From Thermoanaerobacterium butyriciformans (GTDB lineage: Bacteria > Bacillota > Thermoanaerobacteria > Thermoanaerobacterales > Thermoanaerobacteraceae), in contig NZ_JAGGLT010000010.1 of assembly GCF_017874545.1 (NCBI RefSeq), positions 29,307-93,306 of the forward strand: 64,000 nucleotides of DNA, given 5' to 3'. Shown piece by piece: positions 52,501-63,400 of the stretch (within the stretch, counting starts at the first letter, position 1; each line of letters opens with the position of its first letter). The notes beneath the pieces are model-generated. The model worked only from the letters and a program-made list of their open reading frames with translations, did no database searches and had not been told where the DNA came from. The position numbers and the translations under genes are program-made.

Positions 52501-53610
52501 ATGATAGAATTCAAAGATGTAAGGAAGTCATATGATGACGGAAAAGAAATTATAAAGGGTATAAATTTCACTATAAATTCCGGTGAACTGTTCGTCCTAA
52601 TAGGCCCCAGCGGCTGTGGAAAGACGACAACCCTCAAGATGATAAATAGGCTTATTGAGCCAACTTCTGGTAAAATTCTTATCGATGGAAAAGATATTAC
52701 AAAAGGTGATCCTATAGAGCTTAGAAGAAATATCGGTTATGTAATACAGCAGACAGGGCTTTTCCCAAACATGACTATAGGACAGAATATAGAAATAGTC
52801 CCTTATCTTAAAAAATGGCCGCAACAAAAGAGAAGAGAAAGAACTATGGAACTTTTAAGATTAGTTGGCATGGAACCAGAAGAATTTATAAATAGGTATC
52901 CAAATGAACTAAGCGGCGGTCAAAAGCAAAGGATTGGTGTCATAAGAGCATTAGCAACTAATCCAGACGTAATATTAATGGATGAACCATTTAGCGCACT
53001 TGACCCTATTACAAGAAACCAACTTCAAGATGAATTGTTCGACTTGCAGCAGAAATTAAATAAGACTATTGTCTTTGTAACACATGATATGGATGAAGCA
53101 CTAAAACTTGGTGACAGAATATGCATAATGAAGGACGGCAATATAATCCAATTGGATACACCTGAAGAGATATTAAAGAATCCTGCACATGGATTTGTCG
53201 AAAATTTCATAGGCAAAAACAGGATATGGAGCAATCCAGATTACATCAAAGCAGAAGATATAATGATAAATAATCCAGTCAAAGCAAACCCAAAGCGAAC
53301 AGTTCTACAAGCAATAGAAATAATGAAAAGCAACAAAGTCGACAGCATACTAGTTGTAGATGGCGATGAAAAGCTCCTTGGTATTGCCACATCAAAGGAC
53401 ATGTCAAAAAAAGAAGGAAGCAAAAAGTTAGAAGAAATAATGGAAACGGATGTAATAACTGCTTATAATGACGATACCATTTCAGAAATATTAAAAATAA
53501 TGGATGAGAAAGGTGTAGGTTTTCTACCTATAATAAATAAAGAAAAAAAATTAGTAGGGCTAATAACAAAAAGCAGTCTTATTACAGTTTTTTCAAAATT
53601 GTACAGTTAA
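52501..53610 (+). CDS. opuCA: Glycine betaine/carnitine/choline ABC transporter ATPase with CBS domains
   Basis: A 369-residue ATPase. Walker A GPSGCGKTTTLKM (near 38), Q-loop IQQTGLFPNMT, signature LSGGQKQR, Walker B VILMDEPFSALDP and switch His in VTHDMDEAL. Two CBS motifs (about 250-365, PKRTVLQAIEIMKSNKVDSILVVDGDE and ITAYNDDTISEILKIMDEKGVGFLPI) identify the OpuCA/ProV-type osmoregulated subclass. In Listeria and Staphylococcus these CBS domains bind c-di-AMP. First gene of a three-gene operon. Confidence 0.93.
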   Translation: MIEFKDVRKSYDDGKEIIKGINFTINSGELFVLIGPSGCGKTTTLKMINRLIEPTSGKILIDGKDITKGDPIELRRNIGYVIQQTGLFPNMTIGQNIEIVPYLKKWPQQKRRERTMELLRLVGMEPEEFINRYPNELSGGQKQRIGVIRALATNPDVILMDEPFSALDPITRNQLQDELFDLQQKLNKTIVFVTHDMDEALKLGDRICIMKDGNIIQLDTPEEILKNPAHGFVENFIGKNRIWSNPDYIKAEDIMINNPVKANPKRTVLQAIEIMKSNKVDSILVVDGDEKLLGIATSKDMSKKEGSKKLEEIMETDVITAYNDDTISEILKIMDEKGVGFLPIINKEKKLVGLITKSSLITVFSKLYS

Positions 53611-53622
53611 AGGAGTGATGAT

Positions 53623-54261
53623 ATGTCAGATTTTATTAATTTTTTCCTTTCAAGATCTAATCAAATAGGAAATCTTACCCTTCAGCATATTGAGCTTACT
53701 ATAGTAGCAGTCATTGCAGCAATCGTAATTGGTGTGCCAATCGGCATCATCATAACAAGGTTTAAAAGTCTTTCAAAATATATAATAGGACTTGCAAATG
53801 TCGTTCAGGCAATACCAAGCCTTGCTTTAATGGGCTTTTTAATACCTCTTTTCGGCATAGGCAGTACACCAGCAATAGTAATGGTTTTTCTGTATTCACT
53901 TCTGCCAATAATAAAAAATACATTTACCGGTATAACAAATATTGATAGTGAAATACTTGAAGCTGGTAAAGGAATGGGTATGACAAACTCACAGCTTTTA
54001 AGGCTTATAGAGCTTCCTCTATCGCTGCCTGTAATAATGGCTGGCATTAGAATAGCAGCCGTAACTGCTGTCGGGCTTATGACTATCGCCGCATTCATCG
54101 GCGCTGGTGGACTAGGTTATATGATATTTACAGGAATACAAATGTACAATACACAGATGGTACTTGCCGGTGCTATACCTGCTGCGATATTAGCATTGCT
54201 CATAGATTTTATAATCGAAAAAATTGAAATCAAAGTTACACCAAAGGGAATAAAAAAATAG
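53623..54261 (+). CDS. opuCB: Osmoprotectant ABC transporter permease
   Basis: A 212-residue permease with about six membrane helices and the family's EAA-type loop ([36 protein letters not shown]). AAGGAGTG precedes the ATG; 12 bases separate it from opuCA. Only one permease gene is present, where many opuC operons have opuCB and opuCD, so a homodimeric pore is likely. Confidence 0.92.
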   Translation: MSDFINFFLSRSNQIGNLTLQHIELTIVAVIAAIVIGVPIGIIITRFKSLSKYIIGLANVVQAIPSLALMGFLIPLFGIGSTPAIVMVFLYSLLPIIKNTFTGITNIDSEILEAGKGMGMTNSQLLRLIELPLSLPVIMAGIRIAAVTAVGLMTIAAFIGAGGLGYMIFTGIQMYNTQMVLAGAIPAAILALLIDFIIEKIEIKVTPKGIKK

Positions 54262-54275
54262 AAAGGAGCATGATA

Positions 54276-55166
54276 ATGAGAAAAAAAATTATTTCTGCTA
54301 TTCTGACACTTGTAATCATATCTGCATTAATCTCTGGATGCGGGAAGTCAAGCGACACAGTCGTAATAGGATCAAAAAACTTTACAGAACAAATAATAAT
54401 GGGTAACATGTTAGCAACACTTATAGAAAAAAATACAGACTTAAAAGTAGATAGAAAATTAAATTTAGGAGGCACAGATGTTGCTTTTAATGCTCTAAAA
54501 TCAGGTGATATAGATATGTACGTTGAGTACACTGGTACAGGTCTTGTAAATATATTGAAAAAGCCTACCCAAAACAATTCAGATGCAGTATATAATGAGG
54601 TTAAAAAAGATTTTAAAGAAAAATACAACCTCGATTGGTTAGAGCCAATCGGCTTTAACAACACTTATACACTGGCAGTATCGCCGTCTGTAGAAGAAAA
54701 ATATCACCCTAAGACAATATCAGATCTCAAAAAGATTTCAAACAATCTAGTATTAGGATGTACAATGGAATTTACAGAAAGACCTGATGGATATCCTGGA
54801 CTTAAGAAAACTTACGACATCGAGTTTAAATCAGTGAAAGGAATGGACTCAGGCCTTAGATATCCAGCAATAGAAAAAGGGGATGTTGACGTAATTGACG
54901 CATTTTCAACAGATGGAATGCTTAAAGCGTACAATTTGACAGTTTTAGAAGATGACAAAAACTTCTTCCCTCCATACTATGCAGCACCACTCGTAAGAGA
55001 TGATACATTAAAAAAACACCCTGAACTAAAAGATGTATTAAATAAGCTTGCTGGCCAAATAAATGATGAAACCATGAGAGAACTTAATTATAAGGTAGAT
55101 AAACTTGGTGAAGATCCACGAACTGTTGCCGATGACTTCTTAAAATCAAAAGGTTTAATAAAATAA
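54276..55166 (+). CDS. opuCC: Osmoprotectant-binding lipoprotein
   Basis: A 296-residue substrate-binding protein. Lipobox LISGC near residue 20. [48 protein letters not shown] and [22 protein letters not shown] match the OpuC/ProX/OsmF family that binds betaine, carnitine or choline. ATG 54276 has AAAGGAGC seven bases upstream; an ATG two codons earlier is too close. It ends the operon and is followed by a terminator. Confidence 0.93.
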   Translation: MRKKIISAILTLVIISALISGCGKSSDTVVIGSKNFTEQIIMGNMLATLIEKNTDLKVDRKLNLGGTDVAFNALKSGDIDMYVEYTGTGLVNILKKPTQNNSDAVYNEVKKDFKEKYNLDWLEPIGFNNTYTLAVSPSVEEKYHPKTISDLKKISNNLVLGCTMEFTERPDGYPGLKKTYDIEFKSVKGMDSGLRYPAIEKGDVDVIDAFSTDGMLKAYNLTVLEDDKNFFPPYYAAPLVRDDTLKKHPELKDVLNKLAGQINDETMRELNYKVDKLGEDPRTVADDFLKSKGLIK

Positions 55167-55190
55167 AAGGTCCTAAATTAGGGCCTTTTT
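55165..55190 (+). terminator. Terminator of the osmolyte importer operon
   Basis: AAAAGGTCCTAA and TTAGGGCCTTTT form a stem with one mismatch, then a T-run. It also touches the end of cas2 on the other strand. Confidence 0.82.
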
Positions 55191-55453
55191 TATATAAATA
55201 GGCTTTCCCCACCTTTTTCAAGGCCTATTATCTCTCTATCAGAATATTTAGTAGTCCGCAAAGTATAGATAATGACCGAATCTTCATCTTTATTGATTAT
55301 CCTTGAGATTTCACTCTTTAACTTTCTAAAATTTGCATCCGATATTTCACCTTCCAAAACTGAATTTTGTACCCAATTAAGGTACTTCCTGCAAGTCTTT
55401 AAAACTTTATTTACTCGCTTCTCATTGACATCATATACTAGTATGATAAACAT
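55190..55453 (-). CDS. cas2: CRISPR-associated endonuclease Cas2
   Basis: An 87-residue Cas2. FIILVYDVNEKRVNKVLKTCRKYL contains the conserved Asp after the first beta strand, WVQNSVLEGEI follows, and a C-terminal strand region completes the ferredoxin-like fold. It forms the spacer-integration complex with Cas1. It is the last gene of cas4-cas1-cas2, 12 bases after cas1, with AAAGGGTG upstream of the ATG. Confidence 0.95.
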   Translation of the reverse strand: MFIILVYDVNEKRVNKVLKTCRKYLNWVQNSVLEGEISDANFRKLKSEISRIINKDEDSVIIYTLRTTKYSDREIIGLEKGGESLFI

Positions 55454-55465
55454 AATATCACCCTT

Positions 55466-56458
55466 TTACCATTGAGCAACAAATGGCTGATATTCTTCTT
55501 CACCCATAAGATGTTTTTCCAGTTTATAAAGCTCAAGCCGTATAAGCCTGTGGTATGAGACATTATTGCCTAGAGTCCTGTGCTTTATCGTCGTCTTAAG
55601 CTTATCTTCGTATTCCTCTATAAATGCCATCTTTGCTCTATCTTTAAGCAAGAGTCCTTCTGCATCACCGTCAAAATCATCTTTTTTAATAATACTTTTC
55701 CCCACAACTGTAAATATCACCCTGTCTACCACGATTGGCTTAAATATTTCTGATACATCTAGATTTAGAGTAAATCTCCTAAAGTTTGTAGAGTGTAAAT
55801 ACCCTATTCTAGGGTCCAAATGTGTCTTATAAACTTCGCTTAGTACTTTTGTATACATAAGAGAATTTCCAAAACTTATAAGAACATTTAAAGAATTTTT
55901 CGGTGGCCTTTTGCTTCTTACATCAAACTCAAAATCACTATTTCCCAATATCTCATCAAATGATTTGTAATAATACTCCCTTATATTTCCTTCAATAGCC
56001 ATAAGCTCATTTATATCAGATGTACCATCTATTAAATCGCCTAATCTTTCTATAGCGTAAATAATGTCATCCAAGTTTTTGCCTCGGTTTTGATAATACT
56101 TTAAAACTTGGCGTATGTTTCTATATGCACCTTCTACAAACTTTTGAGCAATATACAACCGCTTCTTCTCGTCTATGTAATATTCTGCTTGCTTTAATAT
56201 CATGTAACCAGAATTCAGATGCTCTCTCGGATAAAAAGATCCAACGTAGTAGCCGTAATGATTGAAGAAGTGAAGTATTATCTCTGACTGTGAGATAAAC
56301 TCAAGGAATCTTTTGTTGAGGCTGACCTCACCAAAAATCATTATTTCTGACGTGTTTTCAACAGGGATAAACTTCCTGCCGTTTTCACCCTCAAAATACA
56401 ATGTGTTGTCTTTTCTATGCAATTCACCGTCTGAAAAAATGTAAACAGGCTTTTTCAT
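55466..56458 (-). CDS. cas1: CRISPR-associated endonuclease Cas1 (type I-B-like)
   Basis: A 330-residue integrase. It begins KKPVYIFSDGELHRKDNTLYF, a type I-B-like start. The metal site is made by Glu in AIEGNIREYYY (near 150), His in IGYLHSTNFRRFTLNLD (near 220) and the acidic pair in DVSEIFKPIVVDRVIF (near 235). ATG 56458 overlaps the cas4 stop by four bases (ATGA). All catalytic residues are present, so the protein is probably active. Confidence 0.95.
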   Translation of the reverse strand: MKKPVYIFSDGELHRKDNTLYFEGENGRKFIPVENTSEIMIFGEVSLNKRFLEFISQSEIILHFFNHYGYYVGSFYPREHLNSGYMILKQAEYYIDEKKRLYIAQKFVEGAYRNIRQVLKYYQNRGKNLDDIIYAIERLGDLIDGTSDINELMAIEGNIREYYYKSFDEILGNSDFEFDVRSKRPPKNSLNVLISFGNSLMYTKVLSEVYKTHLDPRIGYLHSTNFRRFTLNLDVSEIFKPIVVDRVIFTVVGKSIIKKDDFDGDAEGLLLKDRAKMAFIEEYEDKLKTTIKHRTLGNNVSYHRLIRLELYKLEKHLMGEEEYQPFVAQW

Positions 56459-56952
56459 GATAAGCAAAACTCCTTATATCCACAATTTTTGCAGTAAGGT
56501 ATCTTTTCAAAACTAGGCGCTTTGTCCATATTTATAATATCCCTTATTTCATTTATAGCATTTACAACTTCTGCCTCCGACTCACTGGTAAGTCCCACAT
56601 CAATCTTTTTCCTCTCCTCAGGGAAAAATAGCTGTCCTTTTGCCTCAATACCGTTTTGCTTCAGCTTATATAAATAAAAAAGAAGCTGCATCTTTGCGCT
56701 CTTTTCAGCCTTAGAGCTCTTCTTGACTTCCCCTACTAGCAGGTTGCCATTGTCATTTCTCACAAGATCTATAACAACATTTTCAAAGTTTAGCTTCTTT
56801 CTATCCCTGTCATAAGATATGTCATCGATCAAGCGTCCCATTTCCAAATACGGATGCTCTTGATCAGGAATTATCTGGTGGGCCATGAGCCACACCTGCC
56901 TTTTGCATATATTATAACTTTGCATCAATGAACCTGTTACCTCTTCGTACAT
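56455..56952 (-). CDS. cas4: CRISPR-associated exonuclease Cas4
   Basis: A 165-residue RecB-like nuclease. The first iron-sulphur Cys is in SYNICKRQVWLMAHQI, the nuclease core is VVIDLVRND and LLVGEVKKSSKAEK, and three C-terminal cysteines lie in YCKNCGYKEFC. In type I-B systems Cas4 trims prespacers and selects by PAM. AAGGTGTTCTT precedes the ATG, and TATAAA with upstream TGA (-10 at 56977-56982) is a possible promoter. No Cas3, Cas5-8 or Cas6 gene is in the window. Confidence 0.94.
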   Translation of the reverse strand: MYEEVTGSLMQSYNICKRQVWLMAHQIIPDQEHPYLEMGRLIDDISYDRDRKKLNFENVVIDLVRNDNGNLLVGEVKKSSKAEKSAKMQLLFYLYKLKQNGIEAKGQLFFPEERKKIDVGLTSESEAEVVNAINEIRDIINMDKAPSFEKIPYCKNCGYKEFCLS

Positions 56953-57016
56953 AAGAACACCTTCTTGTATATATGTTTTATATCATAAAAATGTTTTTCA
57001 CTTATTACATAACAAA

Positions 57017-57184
57017 TCAAAATCTTTGAGGCATCTCCCATATAATTTTATCTATTTGTTCATCTGTTACTGTAATTATTTCACCATCATGTTCGGATAA
57101 CTCTACATAATAGCCTATTGATAAATTTTTGATGTCATATATTTTCAGAATAGTGCCCTCTCTACCGTTTTTAGCCCAACAATA
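57017..57184 (-). pseudogene. Possible gene remnant without a start codon
   Basis: An open frame of 56 codons with no usable start, reading WAKNGREGTILKIYDIKN, then YYVELSEHDGEIITVTDEQ and ending IIWEMPQRF. The composition is protein-like, but the frame is closed upstream by TGA (57185-57187). It could be the tail of a gene broken between cas4 and the array. I do not recognise the family. Confidence 0.3.
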
Positions 57185-57228
57185 TCATTGTTTAATTTTT
57201 TATTTATTTACATAAAAACTCACCACTC

Positions 57229-57408
57229 TTATGTGAATTCCTTATAAGTAGGACAAAAACTAACTTGTTCTGATTCAAGCTTTTTAACTTCTTTAACCCA
57301 CACAAGGAACATCTTTTTAACATTATCAGGTGCACATTCTTTTAATTTATATCCATCTTCTACAATAATTAAATACGGTGCAAGTTCTTTCGGAATAAAA
57401 GGCATCAT
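57229..57408 (-). CDS. Small hypothetical protein at the array end
   Basis: A 59-residue frame with GGAGGAG five bases before the ATG pair. It starts MMPFIPKELAPYLIIVEDG and ends VSFCPTYKEFT. No known family. Its last nine codons are a decayed CRISPR repeat (57231-57260, 24 of 30 matches), so either the gene was extended into the array end or the frame is fortuitous. The ribosome site and composition favour a real gene. Confidence 0.42.
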   Translation of the reverse strand: MMPFIPKELAPYLIIVEDGYKLKECAPDNVKKMFLVWVKEVKKLESEQVSFCPTYKEFT

Positions 57409-57430
57409 TTTTACTCCTCCAAAATTTTAT

Positions 57431-60400
57431 ATCTCAGTACCTTATAGATAGGCTAATAATTTACTCAAGAAGAATACGACGACATAAAAGAATACCTGTT
57501 TCAATTCCTTATAGGTAGGTTAAAAACAAACTATCTCAAGCCAGCAACTGCAATTGGTATGCCAAAGTTTCAATTCCTGATAGGTAGGCTAAAAACGGAA
57601 AATTTAATATATATAGCATCATTTTTAGGATCAGGTTTCAATTCCTTATAGGTAGGCTAAAAACTTTTGTTCCCGGACAGGCTGTTGCCATAAGGTCTCT
57701 AATTTCAATTCCTGATAGGTAGGCTAAAAACAAAAATTTCATGTGTTCCTGACAGATACGTTATCGCGTTTCAATTCCTGATAGGTAGGCTAAAAACAAA
57801 TAGAAATCATAATAAACCACCTACCCAATATATTGTTTCAATTCCTGATAGGTAGGCTAAAAACCATGATCATGTACCCGATGGAGCAACTATGCCTTAT
57901 GGTTTCAATTCCTGATAGGTAGGCTAAAAACACTTTCTGCGTTGTTGGCGAAAGCTCACCAAAAGCATGTTTCAATTCCTGATAGGTAGGCTAAAAACTG
58001 AAAAAATGGATATTGATTTTGACTTCATTGCTGGGTTTCAATTCCTGATAGGTAGGCTAAAAACCCTTTTGTGGCTGCCCTAGTGTGTCCCATAACAACT
58101 TGTTTCAATTCCTGATAGGTAGGCTAAAAACTGAAAGCTAACAAAATATTCATACTTTTTGTAATGGGTTTCAATTCCTGATAGGTAGGCTAAAAACCCT
58201 AATTCAATCACATATGTTTCTTGTATACCGCCATTGTTTCAATTCCTGATAGGTAGGCTAAAAACCTTATATTAACCCTCTTTTCAGGTGCCCGTAGAGG
58301 GTTTCAATTCCTGATAGGTAGGCTAAAAACGCGGAAACGCCACTTACGCTCAACCTGCTTGGCAGGAAAGTTTCAATTCCTGATAGGTAGGCTAAAAACT
58401 GCGGAGGTCGTCATATAGGGCATCTCCATACGGAGTTTCAATTCCTGATAGGTAGGCTAAAAACTGTGTAACCGCAGTATGGACATATCATCTCTTCTGT
58501 TGTTTCAATTCCTGATAGGTAGGCTAAAAACGTAGCAGTTAAGGAAGGCTTTGCTGATGGTATTCTATAGTTTCAATTCCTGATAGGTAGGCTAAAAACT
58601 GTAAAAACGGTACAATCAAGACGGAATTATTTTTGAAGTTTCAATTCCTTATAGGTAGGCTAAAAACTTTTGATAATATGGCTGTTAACATTTTTATTCC
58701 TCCTGTTTCAATTCCTTATAGGTAGGCTAAAAACATGTATTTAGAGATGCCACAATATTTTTCTATTTAGCGTTTCAATTCCTTATAGGTAGGCTAAAAA
58801 CAAAGGAATTTCCGTTAGTGAATATATATTAGACTTGAGTTTCAATTCCTTATAGGTAGGCTAAAAACGAGCCGATAATCCTTCCATATTCCCATACATA
58901 GTATCGTTTCAATTCCTTATAGGTAGGCTAAAAACTTAATGTCGCAGTTATTCCTGCTTCTGCTATTATATCAGTTTCAATTCCTTATAGGTAGGCTAAA
59001 AACTGGTATATATACATGGCTGATAGGGCTTATGGGAGGCGGTTTCAATTCCTTATAGGTAGGCTAAAAACTGAAAGACCAAGAAATCAAAGAAGCTAAT
59101 ACAGGCTCGTTTCAATTCCTTATAGGTAGGCTAAAAACTACAGTGCCGGCAGTATTTACAGTGCCAGTGATCGCGTTTCAATTCCTTATAGGTAGGCTAA
59201 AAACGTCTGTGTTGTAGGTGTTTGAGTGTCTGTTGATGCTGGTTTCAATTCCTTATAGGTAGGCTAAAAACGAGTTAATGGAAAATTAATATGTCCTGAA
59301 TGTAATTCGTTTCAATTCCTTATAGGTAGGCTAAAAACAAAAATCCAGGGATAAGATCTCATGCTTCACAATTTTGTTTCAATTCCTTATAGGTAGGCTA
59401 AAAACGCAGTTTTATACCGAAAGCTGCAGCTATTTGTCTCTCTGGTTTCAATTCCTTATAGGTAGGCTAAAAACTGAAATAGACGAGCTATACAAAACTA
59501 TAACAGAATGTTTCAATTCCTTATAGGTAGGCTAAAAACCAAAAAGAGGAAAAGATAACCTACCAATCAATCGCAGTTTCAATTCCTTATAGGTAGGCTA
59601 AAAACTGAAATAGACGAGCTATACAAAACTATAACAGAATGTTTCAATTCCTTATAGGTAGGCTAAAAACCAAAAAGAGGAAAAGATAACCTACCAATCA
59701 ATCGCAGTTTCAATTCCTTATAGGTAGGCTAAAAACCTTGCAATAGCAAGCGGCTTAATAAGTTATGATGAAAGTTTCAATTCCTTATAGGTAGGCTAAA
59801 AACCTGTTCCAACTGTGAAGTCTGCAACTTGTTCGTCATTGTTTCAATTCCTTATAGGTAGGCTAAAAACACATCAATTTGTCCGTATACTACGGCTGCA
59901 CTGTCTATGTTTCAATTCCTTATAGGTAGGCTAAAAACGAACCTATCACGCATGAAGTTTTAAATGAAGATATATGTTTCAATTCCTTATAGGTAGGCTA
60001 AAAACAAAAGTCATATCACTTAAGCCAGACAAAACAAGTTGGGTTTCAATTCCTTATAGGTAGGCTAAAAACACAACAATCCTGATATAGAAAGAGACGT
60101 ATTAGTCAGTTTCAATTCCTTATAGGTAGGCTAAAAACCCTTCGCCATTTTCATCAAATTCTTTGCCTTCGTCAAGTTTCAATTCCTTATAGGTAGGCTA
60201 AAAACCCAGCCAAAAAGCCATATATCAATGCATCCATGTCTGTTTCAATTCCTTATAGGTAGGCTAAAAACATTATCTGGGTACAGAAAATATTGAAAAG
60301 GAAGCGAGTTTCAATTCCTTATAGGTAGGCTAAAAACAAAAAGGAATAGATGAAGCAAAAATACTCGCTGCAAGTTTCAATTCCTTATAGGTAGGCTAAA

Positions 60401-63400
60401 AACTGCCAGTATCGCTTTGTTTCTTTGACAGGTTCAAAGTTTCAATTCCTTATAGGTAGGCTAAAAACCGTTAAATAATCGATTATGTTCTGGTCGCTGT
60501 CATTGTTTCAATTCCTTATAGGTAGGCTAAAAACTCAAGAGGACAGGCATGGATTGACTTACTGATGAGGGGTTTCAATTCCTTATAGGTAGGCTAAAAA
60601 CATCCGTATCAAATAAGCGGACCAATGTTGGCATTGTAGTTTCAATTCCTTATAGGTAGGCTAAAAACTCTATGTAGAAAAAAGACTTTTGCAAGCACTA
60701 GAGGAGTTTCAATTCCTTATAGGTAGGCTAAAAACCATCAATATGTCCACATACACTACATTTTTGAGATGGTTTCAATTCCTTATAGGTAGGCTAAAAA
60801 CCCAGGACCAAGTGGTTCGGGAAAAACATATTCAGCATGTTTCAATTCCTTATAGGTAGGCTAAAAACTTAACTTGACCCGTTGCCTTTGTACCTGTTTT
60901 TCTAGTTTCAATTCCTTATAGGTAGGCTAAAAACGGCGAAGTAGAGCCTTTAAAACAACTCGGTATAATTGTGTTTCAATTCCTTATAGGTAGGCTAAAA
61001 ACAAACGAATTGTTAGATACTTATTATTATTATGTATATGTTTCAATTCCTTATAGGTAGGCTAAAAACTTATTCTAATTGATGGTTCTACACAAAAATT
61101 ATCTTGTTTCAATTCCTTATAGGTAGGCTAAAAACAGCGAAAGAATTTAAAAATGCAGGATATGATTTTTGTAGTTTCAATTCCTTATAGGTAGGCTAAA
61201 AACCCACAGCAGATATATATATACACACACGCCAAGAAATGTTTCAATTCCTTATAGGTAGGCTAAAAACCTCGTAGCACCTGCCTTGAATATCCGGTAC
61301 ATCGTTTGTTTCAATTCCTTATAGGTAGGCTAAAAACACTGTTGCATTCGGCAATGTTACTGACATCATTAGCTGTTTCAATTCCTTATAGGTAGGCTAA
61401 AAACTCGTCATTTAATAAATAAGCACTCGCCGAAACATCAGTTTCAATTCCTTATAGGTAGGCTAAAAACTCAAATTCTTGGCCATAGCTTCTTGAATAG
61501 ACCAAAGTTTCAATTCCTTATAGGTAGGCTAAAAACAGACTTGTCATAGTGTATCTTTCCTGACCTATTGTAGTTTCAATTCCTTATAGGTAGGCTAAAA
61601 ACGAAGTAGCCGCCAAGAATAATGCTGATAATTGGTATGTTTCAATTCCTTATAGGTAGGCTAAAAACATCAACGCATAGTATTAATCCATATCAACTCA
61701 AAAAAAGTTTCAATTCCTTATAGGTAGGCTAAAAACTATAAAGATTTAAAAAAAGAAGCACAAAAATTTAAGTTTCAATTCCTTATAGGTAGGCTAAAAA
61801 CGGGTCTTTTATGCCATTCTTAGACGCTATTGCTTTGGTTTCAATTCCTTATAGGTAGGCTAAAAACACAGTAGCAGAATGGTTTAGAACGTGGCTGAAA
61901 AAATAGTTTCAATTCCTTATAGGTAGGCTAAAAACATTTGGAACGATTTGGCGTCCTATACTTGGGAACAAGGTTTCAATTCCTTATAGGTAGGCTAAAA
62001 ACCGGATAGAAGAAAATGAAGATGAAATAGTAAAGAAATGTTTCAATTCCTTATAGGTAGGCTAAAAACCGAGCTTGAACCTGTAAAGAGGTTTTGAATG
62101 GGAAAGTTTCAATTCCTTATAGGTAGGCTAAAAACGATTTTGGGAGTGAATATGCCTTTTTGAGACGTGCTTTGTTTCAATTCCTTATAGGTAGGCTAAA
62201 AACCTGCAAAGATTAGCAGATGACTTGTATAGAGAGCATAGTTTCAATTCCTTATAGGTAGGCTAAAAACGTGCGTCTTTATCTGCTTCTTTTGTATATA
62301 CATCTTGGTTTCAATTCCTTATAGGTAGGCTAAAAACCTAATGAACATAAATACTTAAAATTATCGGTTACGTAGTTTCAATTCCTTATAGGTAGGCTAA
62401 AAACCGATTTTGGGAATTATGACTGCGGTTAGTCTTGGTGTGTTTCAATTCCTTATAGGTAGGCTAAAAACGACAGCAAGAGCTTTAGCATTTTGAGTAT
62501 TATTATATGGTTTCAATTCCTTATAGGTAGGCTAAAAACCTCTTGTAAGCGGTGCAATTTTTCTTCCAATATCATGTTTCAATTCCTTATAGGTAGGCTA
62601 AAAACGATGAGGTAATTGTAGAAGAAAAAACAGGCAGAAAGAGTTTCAATTCCTTATAGGTAGGCTAAAAACGCACCTCTGTGACATAGTGCTTTGTTCC
62701 GTCTTTTTCGGTTTCAATTCCTTATAGGTAGGCTAAAAACGATAAAGATGATACATCTAACAATAGTCCTTGATATTGTTTCAATTCCTTATAGGTAGGC
62801 TAAAAACCCGCTTCGGCAAATTCCATCTGAAATGCTGTCGTGTGTTTCAATTCCTTATAGGTAGGCTAAAAACTCCCTCCTTGTTTCTTTTCTCCTCTCA
62901 CAGATGGTAAGTTTCAATTCCTTATAGGTAGGCTAAAAACCTTTATTAGCACTGTCAGCAACATTACTTTGCTGATGTTTCAATTCCTTATAGGTAGGCT
63001 AAAAACATGCCTATGCCTTGAAATGTGACTGGATAACATTCGGGTTTCAATTCCTTATAGGTAGGCTAAAAACCAGGACGCTTTTTTAAGTACAAGGTAT
63101 TTATTATATGTTTCAATTCCTTATAGGTAGGCTAAAAACATAGCACAGGATTTAAAAAGAAGCAGAATTGCAACGTTTCAATTCCTTATAGGTAGGCTAA
63201 AAACCAGGGCCTTAACCTTGTAGTACAGCCACAGGGGGTGGTTTCAATTCCTTATAGGTAGGCTAAAAACCAGCCACAGGGAAAAGAAAAAGAATAAAAC
63301 GCACTAGTTTCAATTCCTTATAGGTAGGCTAAAAACAACACTCTTGCGAGTGCTTTTTAATGATATTATTTTAGTTTCAATTCCTTATAGGTAGGCTAAA

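Noticed and set aside
57155..57180. GTTTTTAGCC at about 57161 on the plus strand looked like an inverted CRISPR repeat
   Set aside because: Only about ten bases match and the rest diverges. Orientation is opposite to the array and there is no repeat spacing.
63337..63373. Spacer containing CACTC-TTGC-GAGTG and a T-run as a transcription terminator inside the array
   Set aside because: On the array's transcribed (minus) strand the T-run is on the wrong side. It was more likely captured from a terminator in the invader.
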